Below, in pieces: positions 10,447-23,700 of a stretch of DNA of 64,000 nucleotides. The notes below the pieces were generated by a model that was not told where the DNA came from, searched no databases, and saw only the letters and a list, made by a program, of their open reading frames with translations. The stretch comes from Dermatophagoides farinae (taxonomy: Eukaryota; Arthropoda; Arachnida; Sarcoptiformes; Pyroglyphidae), in contig NC_134677.1 in assembly GCF_024713945.1 (NCBI RefSeq), forward strand, positions 5,459,001 through 5,523,000, given 5' to 3'. Made by a program: the position numbers and the translations under genes. The number at the start of each line of letters is the position of its first letter. Position 1 is the stretch's first letter.

Positions 10447-13400
10447 TTATTGAAATGAATATTTCACAATATTCGTATTGCCACATAATGTACCGATGAA
10501 TTGCAAAAGTTCGCGTAATTTTTGATTATCCAATACTTTAGCAATCATTAACAATTTATTCCAATCTTCTTTGTTGGCCACATATTTACCAGATTCGAAT
10601 TCAATCATTTTATGTTTGGCAGCCACAGGATATCCAGTCACCAAACATGGTAAACATCTTGTATGATCTCCGTTAATCAAACTTGCTTCATATACTTCAC
10701 CATCACGCATTGGATCCAACGGTAATGATTGCGACATTTCTGTATCCATAGATGTTTGCAATACCCAACTTTTAATTTCCTCTATAGTTGTTTCATCGAA
10801 CGTAATCTTTGATGGAAGGGGTACTTCGAATGGTATATCCGTATGAACAAAATCCGAATGATCGACATTGAAATTTTGCTCTTCGATAGCATCCAATAGA
10901 TCTAGAAAATGATTTAGGAATACAAATGCCATTTCCAAACGGTTCGCCTGATCGACAAGCTAATCCCGCTTCATAGAATGCTTTATCAGCACGTACAACA
11001 TCCGTATAACGCAACATCGAAATCGATAGTTTGAGATGTAATTCCCGAATACTACCAATGGCGGGTGATTGGGGATATGTGGTGGCCAATTCTTCAAGTA
11101 AACATTTCAACGTCAGATAATGAGATATTAGTAGATATTTTCCAAACGATTCACGTTCCATTTGATTCAATGAGGAATTCTGCGTCAATAATTGCTGGAA
11201 CGAATCTCGTAACAATGTGTACATTTGACTTGAGTTAGTAGTTGGATCAGCGAAATCTTCCATTTCGGATAGTATTACTACAGCTATTCGAGACATTAAC
11301 TTTTTTTGAATCAGGCAAAATAAATGTTGATGACGAATGCTTGGCCAAAACTTTGAGAGAATCATACGCCTGATGTTCTTTCAACAAATGACTGGCCAAC
11401 AACATTGAATATCGAAAAATGGATTCTTTATCTCCGTTTTGTTCAGCCGTTTTTAAAGCTTGTGTCAGATCTAATTCACTCATTTTATTTGATTGTTGTT
11501 GTTGGACATAATCAGATTGATTCATCATCCGTGGACTATTTACTCGTGATGATTTAAGTGAAATAGATGGATATGTTGAAGTCGCATGAGCTGTAGTCGA
11601 TGTAATCATATCACGTCGTAGTGAATCCAGTAAGTGTGGTGCATATTGCTCGGCTACATGGACAGCTTCATCCCATAATCCAGAATCGCGAAATAAACGC
11701 ACAGCCATTTCGATACGGCCAGCTCGAAGCAATAATGTTTCAACACGATCAATTCGATCAAAATCGTTATATTGTTTCATCTGATCGAAAAGGTAACGAG
11801 CTTGAGCTGTAAGTATATCTTTGACAACTTCTTCATCATCTTGTTGCACATATTGTCCGGCAACACGAAGTGCATCGTCGAAATTATTATGATGAAGATA
11901 CATGACTACCGCTTCTTTGGGTTTACCAGCCTCTACATACATTGTTTCAGCTTCATTGAAAAGATTTTCATTTTCAAGCCAACCAGCGTACTTGAGTTGA
12001 ACATCAATTAATTTATGCTATATAAGAAAAGGATCAAATTTTAATCATTTATAAATGACAAAGAAAAAATCATTACCTTTAAATCTGAAGAATTACGAAT
12101 CAATGAAAGAGCGAATTCAAATTCATTATTTTCCAAGGCATAATCTACAACCTGATTCAATAAGCCAAATCGATTCAATAGGCTAACCGCTTCTTGTGAT
12201 GTCGACATTGTTTGGGCCCAATGGAATGCAACCTGTTTGGCAGCCGATGCACCGCCATTTGCACGTGAAACCCTATAGGAATCTTCCCACTGAGAAGCAT
12301 TACGATACATTAGAACTGCTTGTTGCCATTCATTAGCCATTAGATAATATTGTTCTGCTTGTTTGTACAGATGATCCGATTCTAATTCTCGAGCCAAGTA
12401 AATACAAGTTTCATTTAAAAGTCCTGGGTGATGTTGCCTAACCAATCTTAGCATCGAATCAAATTCGCGATTATTCTTGTACATTGAAATGGCAGCATCA
12501 ACATCACCACAGGCTATATAAATTCTTTCGGCTTCTTTCCATTTACCATTCGATTCATAGGATTTAGCAATCATTTCGTACATTTCACGAGCTTCATCAG
12601 TCGACATTAATTGTTTGGCGATTTTAAATGCCCGTGCATATTGACCACGATCATTCAAAAGTTGAACAGCTTCACGAACACAGCCCATATTTAGATACAT
12701 TTCCAATGCCGGTTCGATTTCATCACGTTGAACATAATGTTCGGCAATTTTTTTGCCATAATGAGTTGGAATTTGGTCCATAATCGAAGCAATTTCAGCT
12801 GCACGATCAAATTGTCGAGCCATAACGGCTGCTTCTAATGCTTTTTCCGTACGACCAGCTTCGATAAAATGATTGACAGCATTGGACGGATCATCCATTT
12901 CATTGATAAGATATTCGCCATATTGGCTCTCTAGCGTTACAACTTCATCAGGGAAATGTGTTCGTGCAAGATTGATAGCCTTAGAAAATGCTTTGGCCTT
13001 GGTGAATGATCTTAATGCGTTTTGTTTATTATCTATTATGGGAAGCTGATATAGATCACCTGCTTCTTCGAATGCTTCAGCTCGTTCAAGATCGATGATT
13101 ATTTTATCGACTAAATCTTTATTAATAATTTGATTTTGATCGCCACCTTTTTGATTGTTACTTATACTGAAATGATCAACAATTAATTTGGTAAGCTGAA
13201 CTAATCGACCGGCTTTCATATATAAACCAATAGCTTCTTCTAATTTCCCATCTTGTTGCAAAATCATGGCGGCAATTGAATGCTGTCCTGTGTCCAATAA
13301 CCATTGATAATATTTTTGTTGTAATTCTTCAATTAGATCATGACGTCCATATTTTGTTGCAAATTTGATCGCACGATCCCAATTATATGTGTTAAGATAA

Positions 13401-15708
13401 ATTGAAAGAACCTTATCAAAATTACCACTTTCAAAACGGTCCCAATCGCCGTCTAACAATGCAAGCATGGATGAATCAAGTTGACACTGCTGAATGAAAT
13501 TCACTTTAGCTAAATCACCGATAGCGGCAAAAGAACGTTCAGCAACGGTAAGATTCAAATTTTTCAACGCTAAATTTCCAAGCTGTAGCCACATTGAATT
13601 GGTATCGGTTATGGTTGCTGTTTGCGAATTTCGTTGTTGTTCACCCAATGATTCCAGGAATGATTGAGCCCTGTGATTGAATAAAATGTATAAGTACATG
13701 AACATTGTATAATATGAATACCTTTCTAGATCTCCATCATCGATGGCCGTATCATATTCCAACAAAACTTCATTCAATACAATATCTGTGTTGGGTTGCA
13801 TGAACTTGACTTTCGTAACACCATTGGTGCGTTCAATTTCGAATGCTTCATTTAATTCTCCTCCAATCACTTGATGAATAACCGGTTTACTATAATCATA
13901 CCAAACATAGAGTTTATCTCGGCATTGAGCTACAATAACATCGGATCCAGGTACCCATTGTACAAAACCACAGCCATGATTCAACAGAACCATCTGATCT
14001 TGATGTACGACATTCAATAATAGGATTAATTTCAATGCCTTATCACGAAAAATCATACGATGACCAGTTTCATTCAGTTCAATCCAATCGATACGTTCCG
14101 AATGAGCCCAAGTGTTCAGTTGTAATCCGGTGATCAAATCAATTACGGCAATGCTTTTAGCGTCTAATAGATAGGCAAAAATTTTTGATTTCGAATTACG
14201 TTCATTCATTCGGACCGATATCAAATGAGGTGATATGAAATCAGTACGAACTGATCCAAGAATTTGATTCTGACCCAATTCGACAAGATACAATTCACCA
14301 ACGGCACTGATCAGGGCAACATTTTCATAATCAAATGAAAATTTCACACCATGGGTTGTCAATCCAAGCCACTCTATTTCTGAGCGTTGTGAATCATTCG
14401 ACAAACTACCCATGATTAATGTATTTGTTGTCCAAATTACGACAAAACTTTCTTTGATAATTTTCACTTCTTGAATATCGAAATTCGATACAAACATTTT
14501 CGATTGATTTGTCTGTAAATCTCTGATTACTAATTGTCGATTTCCAACATAATTGATTTCGAATCGATTTCCAACCAATTTTGATTGCCATTGACATCGG
14601 TATAATTCGACAGCTTGATTCAATGTTGAAGCAACCAATTTTGTTCCATCAGATGACCAACAAAGTCCTGTAATCAAAAGTGAACCATTCATATCTACTG
14701 TTAATTGATGCTTCCATATTCGTGATTTTAATTGAAATACAAGTAATGATTCTTTGGATGCCAATATTAAAACTGTTCCGGATGGTGAACTGACAGCGAT
14801 AGAGATGTCTTGACCATGATCAATTGTTTGTCTATTGACTGATGTTGCAGTTGAATTGTTGGACGCAGAAATTTTTCGTGATTTTTCAAGAGCCGAACTG
14901 CTTGCAGAACTAGATCCTGTAAGTTCTTGGAACAAAATACGGCCATCACATCCAGCTGCACAAATATAACCGGTCGATGTTAATTCTAATGCAAACGGTG
15001 GAGTCGGGTGATTGGCCACCAATTGTGCTGAAGATTCACGAAGATTTGAAGCCAATGAATTTGACCAGATTTCTCCATTAAGAAAACCGGCTATAATTTG
15101 ATCCTGATTATAGCACATGGATACACAGATAGAATTTGGAACATTGATTAGCGTTGACATTTTGTTAGTATGAGTTTGAATGAATTTAACACGACCATCG
15201 ATCGATGCAAAAACAATTCCGGTGGAAAGCCAATGCAGTGCACATACGGCACTTTGAAGTGAATATTTGTTGACAATCGACTTTTTTTGCCCCCTATGAA
15301 ATCAGATAAAAAGTTTTTCATTATTGTTTCAAAAAATCAGGCTCATAGTAATATATATTCAAACCATGAATTGCCGATTTTATAGATGTAGATAACATGA
15401 TCCGATTGCCCAATGGCTAACCGTTCGGAATCTGCAGAAAATGACATGCCATTCACTTGAAATGAATGTCGATCCCCCGATTGTTTATCAGCAGATTTCA
15501 ATGCAAATTTATCTTTCACTTCGTTGGTCGATAAATCCCATAATTCAACGCGATTCGTTTGTGAATGACAAATGGCCAATTTGGTCATATTAGCCGAAAT
15601 GGCCATACATTGTATACGATAAAGTTGAACAGAAGATGGTTTGTCTTCGAAATCAATACTCTCGAATCTTTTCGGTTTCAATAATGTTTTTTCATGTTTT
15701 AATTTCAT
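10447..15708 (-). CDS. IFT172: Intraflagellar transport protein IFT172 (two frame breaks)
   Basis: Minus-strand exons are 15708..15365, 15293..13722, 13670..12077 and 12017..10447. The N-terminus MKLKHEKTLL, IGQSDHVIYIYKIGNSW, NMGCVREAVQLL-type repeats and the end KEDWNKLLMIAK match IFT172, the largest IFT-B subunit. IFT172 drives tip turnaround and anterograde transport in cilia. Residues 1 to about 530 are WD40 repeats; the rest is TPR-like helical repeats. The 51-bp intron 13671..13721 has no stop and is a multiple of three, so it hides inside a long open frame. The last exon needs one base removed near 11301..11307 (a seven-A run in the coding strand) and one near 10948..10958. With both removed, the total is 1,692 residues, close to the human 1,749, and both joins keep the family alignment. 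These are assembly errors, or the allele is damaged. Confidence 0.92.
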
Positions 15709-16490
15709 ATTTGATGATAGTCTTAAAATTCTTCAAAGAACGTAATTGTAAGAAAATTGAATAACTTTTGTTAGAAACATTGATTCCGTTCCATATTGTT
15801 ACCATGGTGATACTGAATAATAAAATGCATTTTATGTTTCATCATTTCGAGTCATAAATTTTATATAAAGTTGTATTCTAATAAATTTCTAATTCCAATA
15901 CATAAAATATAATAGGAAAACAAATATTTATTTCTAATAATATTTTCATCTCGAATATATTTAATTAACTGGTTATCATTTAGAATCTAAATTTTAGAAT
16001 CATCTATTTGAGCGACATCTATTAACGATAGTTTTCCATGATGGCAATCGATTTTAAACGTTCATCACAGTATATTATGATAGTGTTTGGAACTTTCGCT
16101 GCATTAATGGCTTTATTTGATGAAAGTGTGGCTCCATCAATATTCACTCAATATTCTCAGTTAATTGTGCGTCTGCCCTTTTTGTTCTATGTGCTGCGGC
16201 AAAGATTTTTTTTTTTTCATCATTCACTCCGTCTCAATTGTGACATAATTTATTTTGGAATTTTGCAACTTGAGATTCATCAAATTTCTAATTTCTAAAT
16301 CCCAAGTTAAAAAGTGAAAAAAAACAATAGAATCGTATGTGGTTCTATTCAAACAAATTATCTTACTTTCTGTGAGTATAATTTACAATGGTGGGATTGA
16401 TTTTTGATAGTTCTTTTTTCCATCAATAGACGTTTGATTTGTCAAGATTCTGTGTGCTTATTTGTTTGTGAATGTGTTCGGAAATTTTAA
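15709..16490. other. Divergent promoter region IFT172 / MOF
   Basis: The 782-bp spacer between the IFT172 start codon (minus) and the MOF start codon (plus) presumably carries both promoters. It includes the small open frame listed separately at 16038..16298. Confidence 0.5.
16038..16298 (+). CDS. Possible small membrane protein, unknown
   Basis: An 86-codon frame begins MMAIDFKRSSQY. It has a hydrophobic segment (IMIVFGTFAALMALF), a short loop (DESVAPSIFTQYSQ), and a second hydrophobic part. After about residue 55 it becomes low-complexity (a phenylalanine run from a T tract), so only the first 50 or so residues look like protein. A donor-like GTGCGT lies after QLI. It could be a short membrane protein, a first coding exon, or chance within the MOF 5' region. 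No family is recognised. Confidence 0.25.
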   Translation: MMAIDFKRSSQYIMIVFGTFAALMALFDESVAPSIFTQYSQLIVRLPFLFYVLRQRFFFFHHSLRLNCDIIYFGILQLEIHQISNF

Positions 16491-18242
16491 ATGGTCAGAT
16501 CAAATTCGTCAACGACGACGACAGGCGCCAAAAATTTAAAAAATAGCAATTCAAATCAAAATATATCATCATCGAACAAAACAAAGAATGATGAATCTAA
16601 TATTAAAACCAATATTAATAATAATAACGACAGTAATAAGAAATCCGAAATGGTTGCCCTAACTTCATCACCGAATAATAATAATGGTCATTCGGTGACA
16701 AAATCATCATCGTCAACAAATGGAACAAATAATAAACGGTCTAGCAGTTGCAGTAATAAAAATCTGATCAATGACAGTCATCGTAATAATAATACGTCGA
16801 CACCATCACCACAGACAACATCATCATCTCGAAATGATACCGAAGATGAGGATACTTCAACAACGACGAATCAAAATTCATCAGACATTTTACCGCAAAT
16901 CGGGGAATATTTTATGGTTAAATCGAAAACCGATGGTGCCTGGCATTCAGCGCAAATAATCGAAATTCGTAAACGTGACCATTATACAAGAAAAAAGTAT
17001 GCCTGCAATACAAGTGGCAACGATGGCCAAGTTGTCATGGATGATGATCCAAATTTTGATTATGAATTTTATGTTCATTATGATGGTTTCAATCGACGTT
17101 TGGATGAATGGGTACCGCGATCGGCAATTAATTTCAATCAAAAATGTGTGGTCAATAATAATGAATCAAAGGATTCGTTCGCCGATGTTTCGGTTTCGGA
17201 TCCAAATGTTAAAAAATTGACAAGGAATCAAAAGCGCAAACACGATGAAATTAATCATGTTCAGAAAACTTATGCTGAAATGGATCCTACTACGGCTGCT
17301 TTGGAACGAGAACATGAAGAGATTACCAAAGTTAAATATATTGATAGAATACAATTTGGCCGTTATGAAATTGATGCTTGGTATTTTTCACCATACCCTG
17401 AAGAATATGGAAAACAATCGAAATTATGGATCTGTGAATTCTGTCTCAAGTATATGCGATTTGAAGAATCGTTTCGTAAACATCAATTAGAATGTCGCGA
17501 ACGACAACCACCAGGTATTGAAATTTACCGTAAAGGAACGATTTCAGTGTATGAAGTTGATGGTTATGGAAAATCGAAAATTTATTGTCAAAATCTATGT
17601 TTATTGGCCAAATTGTTTCTCGATCACAAGACTTTGTTTTTTGATGTCGAGCCATTTTTATTCTATGTACTGACCGAAGTGGATAAAGAAGGTGCACATA
17701 TAGTGGGGTAAGTTATTGTTGAAGTATTTATCTATTTCCATTGATTAATAAATTGATTTTGATTCAGGTATTTTTCAAAAGAAAAAGAATCTGCTGAAGG
17801 GAACAATCTGGCTTGTATATTAACATTACCGCCATTTCAGCGAAAAGGCTATGGGAGATTTTTGATTGCATTCAGCTATGAATTATCCAAAATCGAAATG
17901 GTACTTGGTTCACCAGAAAAGCCATTATCCGATTTAGGAAAATTAAGTTATCGAAGTTATTGGTCATGGGTATTGTTGGAAATTTTACGCGATTTTAAGA
18001 CAAACATAACGATTCGTGATCTTTCACATATGACATCGATTACAAGTACAGATATAATTACAACATTACAGACATTAAATCTAGTTAAATATTGGAAAGG
18101 CCAACATGTTATATGTGTCACTCCCAAACTAGTTGAAGAACATCTTAAAAGTGAGCAGTTTAAAAAACCACGTTTGAATGTCGATGTATCGGCATTGCGA
18201 TGGAGGCCACCGAAAAGGCTACAGAGAATAAATAAAAAATGA
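16491..18242 (+). CDS. mof: MYST histone acetyltransferase MOF (KAT8)
   Basis: Exons 16491..17707 and 17768..18242 encode 563 residues. Residues 1 to about 135 are Ser/Asn/Thr-rich and disordered. A chromo-barrel follows ([20 protein letters not shown] to [12 protein letters not shown]). The MYST domain has a C2HC zinc finger (CEFC, then His and Cys 13-17 residues on). It also has the regulatory lysine in LFLDHKTL, the substrate-binding GYFSKEKES and the acetyl-CoA loop QRKGYGRF. The end, [18 protein letters not shown], matches KAT8 closely. MOF acetylates histone H4 K16 in the MSL and NSL complexes. The only intron falls inside the codon for the Gly of VGYFSKE. Poly(A) signals cluster from 18489. 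Confidence 0.95.
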
Positions 18243-18641
18243 AAACTTTGAAAAAAATCCTCATCAGCATTGCCATCGCCAATCAATATGATTATTCAAA
18301 GAAAGAAAATTCTCTTAGAAAGTCCGGATCCTTCTTTTTTCCTGTATTTTGGTTTTTTTTTTACTATCAAATCATCAACACATTATTCCGCCATTTCAAC
18401 AACCATACGCCACTATATTGTCAGGGGAAAACAAAAGAAAAATTTCCTTTTCTATTACTTTGATATATTTTAATTGTATTTAAACAAAAATAAATAAAAT
18501 AAAAATAAAAATATACTATTTTCGGCGCCTAATCTGATTTGTTTAATTTTAATGATATATGAGAGTTTGTGTGTTGATATAAAAATGCTACTAATAACTG
18601 GTTTGTGTGGTTGATTGCGAGAAAAAAAACCAATAGGTATA
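18243..18641. other. MOF 3' UTR and short intergenic DNA
   Basis: Contains several overlapping AATAAA motifs from 18489. Small open frames here are T-rich UTR sequence and look non-coding. Confidence 0.55.
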
Positions 18642-19461
18642 ATGGGCAATGTTTGTTTCAAAAGTAAGTTAAATGCAAATTCATTACAATTATTATATTT
18701 AGAAGACTAAGTTATATTTCAAATATTAAGAGAAACGACAAAGTCAGAAAATTGATCATCATCATCATCATCATGAAAAAAATATCAAAAGAAAGGATGA
18801 AATTCAGCCTCTAATAAAATTAAAGGAAAAATCTCTGTCATTAACTATCGAACGAAAACCTAAAGATACGACAAAATTCATACACAAAGACAAAGAAAAT
18901 GACGGCATGAATAAAATTAAAAGTGATTCTTTTGTGACATTAAATTCATCTGCGCTTGTTTCAGGAGCTGGATCAATACTATCCTATTATTCAACATCTA
19001 AATATGAATCACGGATTAGCGATAATCCAATGAGCAATTTCGAACAGACACCAGAATCTGGATTGTTTAGTGATGTTTCATCATTCATATATAATGATTC
19101 CATAGATTCAAATGAAACGTCTTCATCTATCCGCCATGATGATCATCATGAAAGTTCAACTGCACATTTATTCAGTACATTGAACAAATCTGATAATGAA
19201 CATGAAAAGAGGGAATTGATGATCAAAAAAACTCTTGCACCAGATCTAATCAAATATAAAAGGCCATTAGGTTTAAAAGATGAACAAGAAAATAATCCTA
19301 TTATTAAGAGACCTGCACCCGTACTGAGAAAGACATTAGCCACAATTTATAAACATTCTCAAAGTTATGATGATTCGATACGAATGTGTAAAAAAATTTG
19401 TCCATATAAAAAAAAGGAACAATCAGAAAAATCATTTTCAATGAAATTAAATTTGAATTAA
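18642..19461 (+). CDS. Putative dually acylated protein with MGxxC N-terminus, unknown
   Basis: A tiny first exon, 18642..18663, encodes MGNVCFK and ends at GTAAGT. Its phase fits an AAG acceptor before 18731, and exon 2 runs 18731..19461, for 250 residues. MG followed by a cysteine at position 5 is the classic pattern for N-myristoylation plus palmitoylation. The following KKKRQ would add a basic membrane-binding patch. Next comes a seven-histidine tract, then a charged, Ser-rich region (LSYYSTSKYESRISDN, SGLFSDVSSFIYNDS). The C-terminal segment, KKTLAPDLIKYKRPLGLKDE to IKRPAPVLRKTLATIYKHS, looks the most constrained. No domain is recognised. A signalling adaptor or membrane scaffold is a guess. 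A possible poly(A) signal is at 19650. The acceptor has a poor pyrimidine tract, which limits confidence in the join. Confidence 0.5.
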
Positions 19462-20717
19462 ATTACCGTTTATTCACAGTTTTCATATAAGTAAAATTTA
19501 TTATATTTCGAAAGCGGAAAACAGAAAGCATTATAGAATTTATGGAATGAATAGTATTGCCCATAATCAGGGTGTGAACAGTGAAAAAATGATACCTTGA
19601 TCTAATTCATAGACGAGGTATTGGATATAGCTTGGAGAAATCCAATGGCAATAAAGAGAATGTAACACGCAGAAAATTATTTAAAGGGAGAATAGTAAAT
19701 AGTATAAGAGCAAGAAACAGACATGAATGCAGGCAGGCAGGCAGCCAGACAAGAAGGCAAGATAGAGGGGCGATCCGTGGATAAAAAATATTTGGATACT
19801 TTGGCAGGCGCTCAAACTCGAGTTTATATTGTTTGTCGTTTGTTGTCTGTTTACCCCAAAATAGTGTTCAATATTATTGATGTTTGTTTTGACTGAAATT
19901 CTCCATAGATCTCTCATGTTTATAATAAATTCATCTATTGATGGATCTGCTTATTTCTGACATAATTCATACTTTCTATGTTATTCGGAAAAAAATTTCA
20001 ATTGAATCATATATGATTAGTGATTTTAATTTAATTATTACCGTGCATTTCCAAATGATGATTTGAATAAGAAACAAAAAAAGCGTTCGATAACTCGACA
20101 ATAATTTCGGCCAACGACCAACAAATCTATATTCATTATAAAATGTTTATTTCTATTGATACCAAAAAGAATCCGAGAAAAAACTCGGACAGAATTTGAT
20201 GCAATCATAAAGTTTTTATTGAATGTATATATCCTCAAAGAACAACGAAGCAAAATAAGAATAATATAAATCATCCTCGACGACTTTTGGATTTTTTTTA
20301 TAAAAACATTTTAGTTACTGAGAATTTGATCGCCATTTTCAATGACATTGACATTCAAGAAATTTTGCTTGACAACTAATGAATAAAAATGATATTTTTT
20401 GAGTAATGATATATTATAATTCAATGAAAATATGATCAGAAAGATGTGAATAATTTTGTTTGAAACATAATCATGAAATGCAATTATTGATGGAAATCAA
20501 TTACATTCTTACATTGTTTACATTGAATAAACTGAAATGGATTAAATCCAAGTTTAAACGATCATCACTGATCATACATCTTACCGGAAAGTAATTGTTT
20601 CCTAATTTAAAGTTGCCATAATTTTATTTTTTACTCTCTGTGACCATTTTTTCGAATTTATCTACATACACTCATAAATACACTAAACACGGAATAAACC
20701 AAATAAAAAGAAAGACA
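19462..20717. other. Intergenic DNA upstream of hep
   Basis: AT-rich spacer. Notable items are AATAAA at 19650 and a GCAG tetranucleotide run near 19730..19745. The minus-strand frames at 19681..19917 and 20038..20274 look non-coding. The hep 5' UTR should lie at the right end. Confidence 0.5.
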
Positions 20718-23700
20718 ATGGAATTCTTTGGAAAATTTACTGATCATCTTAAAGGTTGGTTTCAGAATCAACGATCATCATCATCATCATCATCTTCGAC
20801 GACTGTGACACAAAATTCATCATCGTTAAACATGGCCAGTGGTTTAATACGACCACATACATCACCACCATCAACATTATCATCAGCTAACAATGATAGA
20901 ATAGCACATTTTCTAATCGAAAATAATGCCGCCGATTTAAAATGCACATCCACAACATCATCAACTACAACAACAACCATGATTCGATCTCCAAATTCTT
21001 TGACAAACAATACGCCAATACGAGCATCATCAACGTCATCAAAAAATACGACAACAGTCAATAATAATAATAATAGCCCATCATTATCATTGGCCATAAA
21101 ATCATCACATCTTCATCAACAACAAGTATTGCCGCCATCATCACTATCATTATCATCACCACATTGGCCGACGTCAAGATCGCCCGGCACACCTGGTGGT
21201 ACAACTAGCTATAGTACAATGAATTCAACATCACCCACCAATGCATCCAATCATCATCATTATCCAACTTATAATAATAATAATAATAATTATCATAATA
21301 ATACAACGCCATACTACCAATACAATCATCAACAGCAACAACAGAATATTAATCGTTCTTTTGAGCATGGTTACCAAATGCATTATAATAATAATAATAA
21401 TCAATCGACAGCATCGTCATCATCATCATCAACATCTTTCGGTGCTCAAGTTCCTTTAACACCAGGACCTAATACTACTTCTATCGGCCTTGGTCCACGA
21501 AGCTATTCAGCAATAAATACACCCGATTCTCCAGTTAATTTTCGTCGTCAATATTCACTGAATGTGAATCAACGTGGTGGCCATCATAATCATCATCATC
21601 ACAATAATAGTAGCTCTTCCGGAGGTAATACTTCTCGTCTTCAATTAGATTTACGTTCGCAAAAAAATTCACCAGTTTATCAACAACAATCTGCTAGTAC
21701 CGATTTGATTGACAAACATTCATTAAGTCCTAGACCAAGGCCTAAAGATTGTAAGAATTTTTTCATTAATTTAATTCAAAAATTAATTATTAACACATTC
21801 ATATTTATATCCACAGTGAGTCTTTCGAATAGTCAAGATAACATGTTGAAACACATGGATGGTCATCATAATTCTAGTCGTTTTGGCGATATTAATTCTT
21901 ACAGTGGACCTAATCGTATACCGAAACCATTGAAATTGACATCATCATCATCATCTTCTGTACAGAATCGATCACAACCTCGACCTTGTGATGGTTTATT
22001 CGACAATCCCAATAGTAGCGGCAACAGTAGCAATCATTATCATCATTCACACAAACAAAATTATCATCATAATTCCAGTGGTAAAGCACCAACAAATACT
22101 GTTTCGAATCCAAGTGGTCGTGGTTCGGCTAGATGTACAGCTACCGGTGTTTCCACTCCACATAGTGTTTATTATCAAAATCGTTTCGAATTATCTCGTA
22201 ATAGTTTCCTATTAAACATTGATGAAACGGTAATTTTATTTCTTAACAATAATTGAATATCATTAATTCATGGTTTATTTACACATTTTGTTTTTCATGA
22301 TGATCCCAACAGAAATTTGAAAATGTCAAAGAAAGTGATTTTATTCAGATACGTGAACTTGGTGCAGGTAGTTTTGCTCAGGTGTATAAAATGCTTCATC
22401 GACAATCAAATGTTCATTTGGCTGTCAAGGTATTTGTTGTTGTTATTATCCTGAATGTTTATTGATCATTTTATGATAACCAATTATTTTTAGAAAATGC
22501 GTCGAAGCGGAAATCCGGATGAAATCCGACATGTACAAAGAGATAGGGATCTATTGCAAAAATCAAACCATAAGCATGTGGTACAATGTTATGGATATTT
22601 AATACTCGAAACAGAAATATGGATATTCATGGAATTGATGGCCACATGTTTTGATCGATTAATTAAACATCTATCAAAACGAAACGAAACCGTTCCTGAA
22701 CGAATAATCGGAAAAGTTGCCGTCGCTGTATGTTGATTATCTTATTCTAGATCTTCATGTTTATAATATTTTTTCCTTAGACAATCGATGCATTGGATTA
22801 TCTCAAAAAAGAGCTTCAAGCCATACATCGTGATATTAAGCCTTCAAACATATTAATCAATGATCAGGGCATTATTAAATTGTGTGATTTTGGTATTTCA
22901 GGCTATCTAATTGATTCAAAAGCTCATACAAGAACCGTTGGTTCAACACCTTATATGGCTGTGAGTTAATCAAGTTTTCGTTTTTGATATATACAAATTT
23001 TGTGATATTTTTGTCTCTAGCCTGAAAGAATACAACCACCATCAGATGGAACCTATGATATACGATCCGATATTTGGAGCATGGGAATCACATTGATCGA
23101 GATAGCCACCGGACAATTTCCATACAAAAATTGGTCGACTATGTTTGAAATATTATCGATTGTGATTTCACAAGAACCACCTCGATTACCGGATGATCAG
23201 GGTTTTTCCGAAGACTTTCAATCATTCATTGAAGCATGGTATGTATAATATTATAGGGATTCAAATTTAATTTCATTCATCAAAAATTGTAATTAGATAA
23301 GAAATACAATTCCGGACATTTTTTTCAATTCGCTTGTTGGTAACAAATTGTCGCATCAATTCAATCAATTTATAGACATCTTTGAATTCAGAATTCTGAT
23401 GCTCCTTGTATTTCTTTTTTGCAACAAACAAATGGTCATGAAACAGAATGATTAAGTCGATCAACTGTTGATGATCTTTGATTTGTACTAATTTGCTTTC
23501 ATCCACCATAAGATAGTTTTCAAATTGTTCACAAAAATATCTAAACAAATACATTTGTTGTTCTTTAGATAGTGAAGGATAAAATATTTTACCATTTTCA
23601 ATCATTGAATCCAATTGTAGAGATTCTAATTCTGATTCTGATGGTGATTGTTTATGATAACAGTCCAGAAACATTTTTGTTAATTTTTTGATATGACATC

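Noticed and set aside
20640-20717. Upstream extension of hep to a GTG start
   Set aside because: Nuclear genes rarely start at GTG, and the ATG at 20718 follows in frame.
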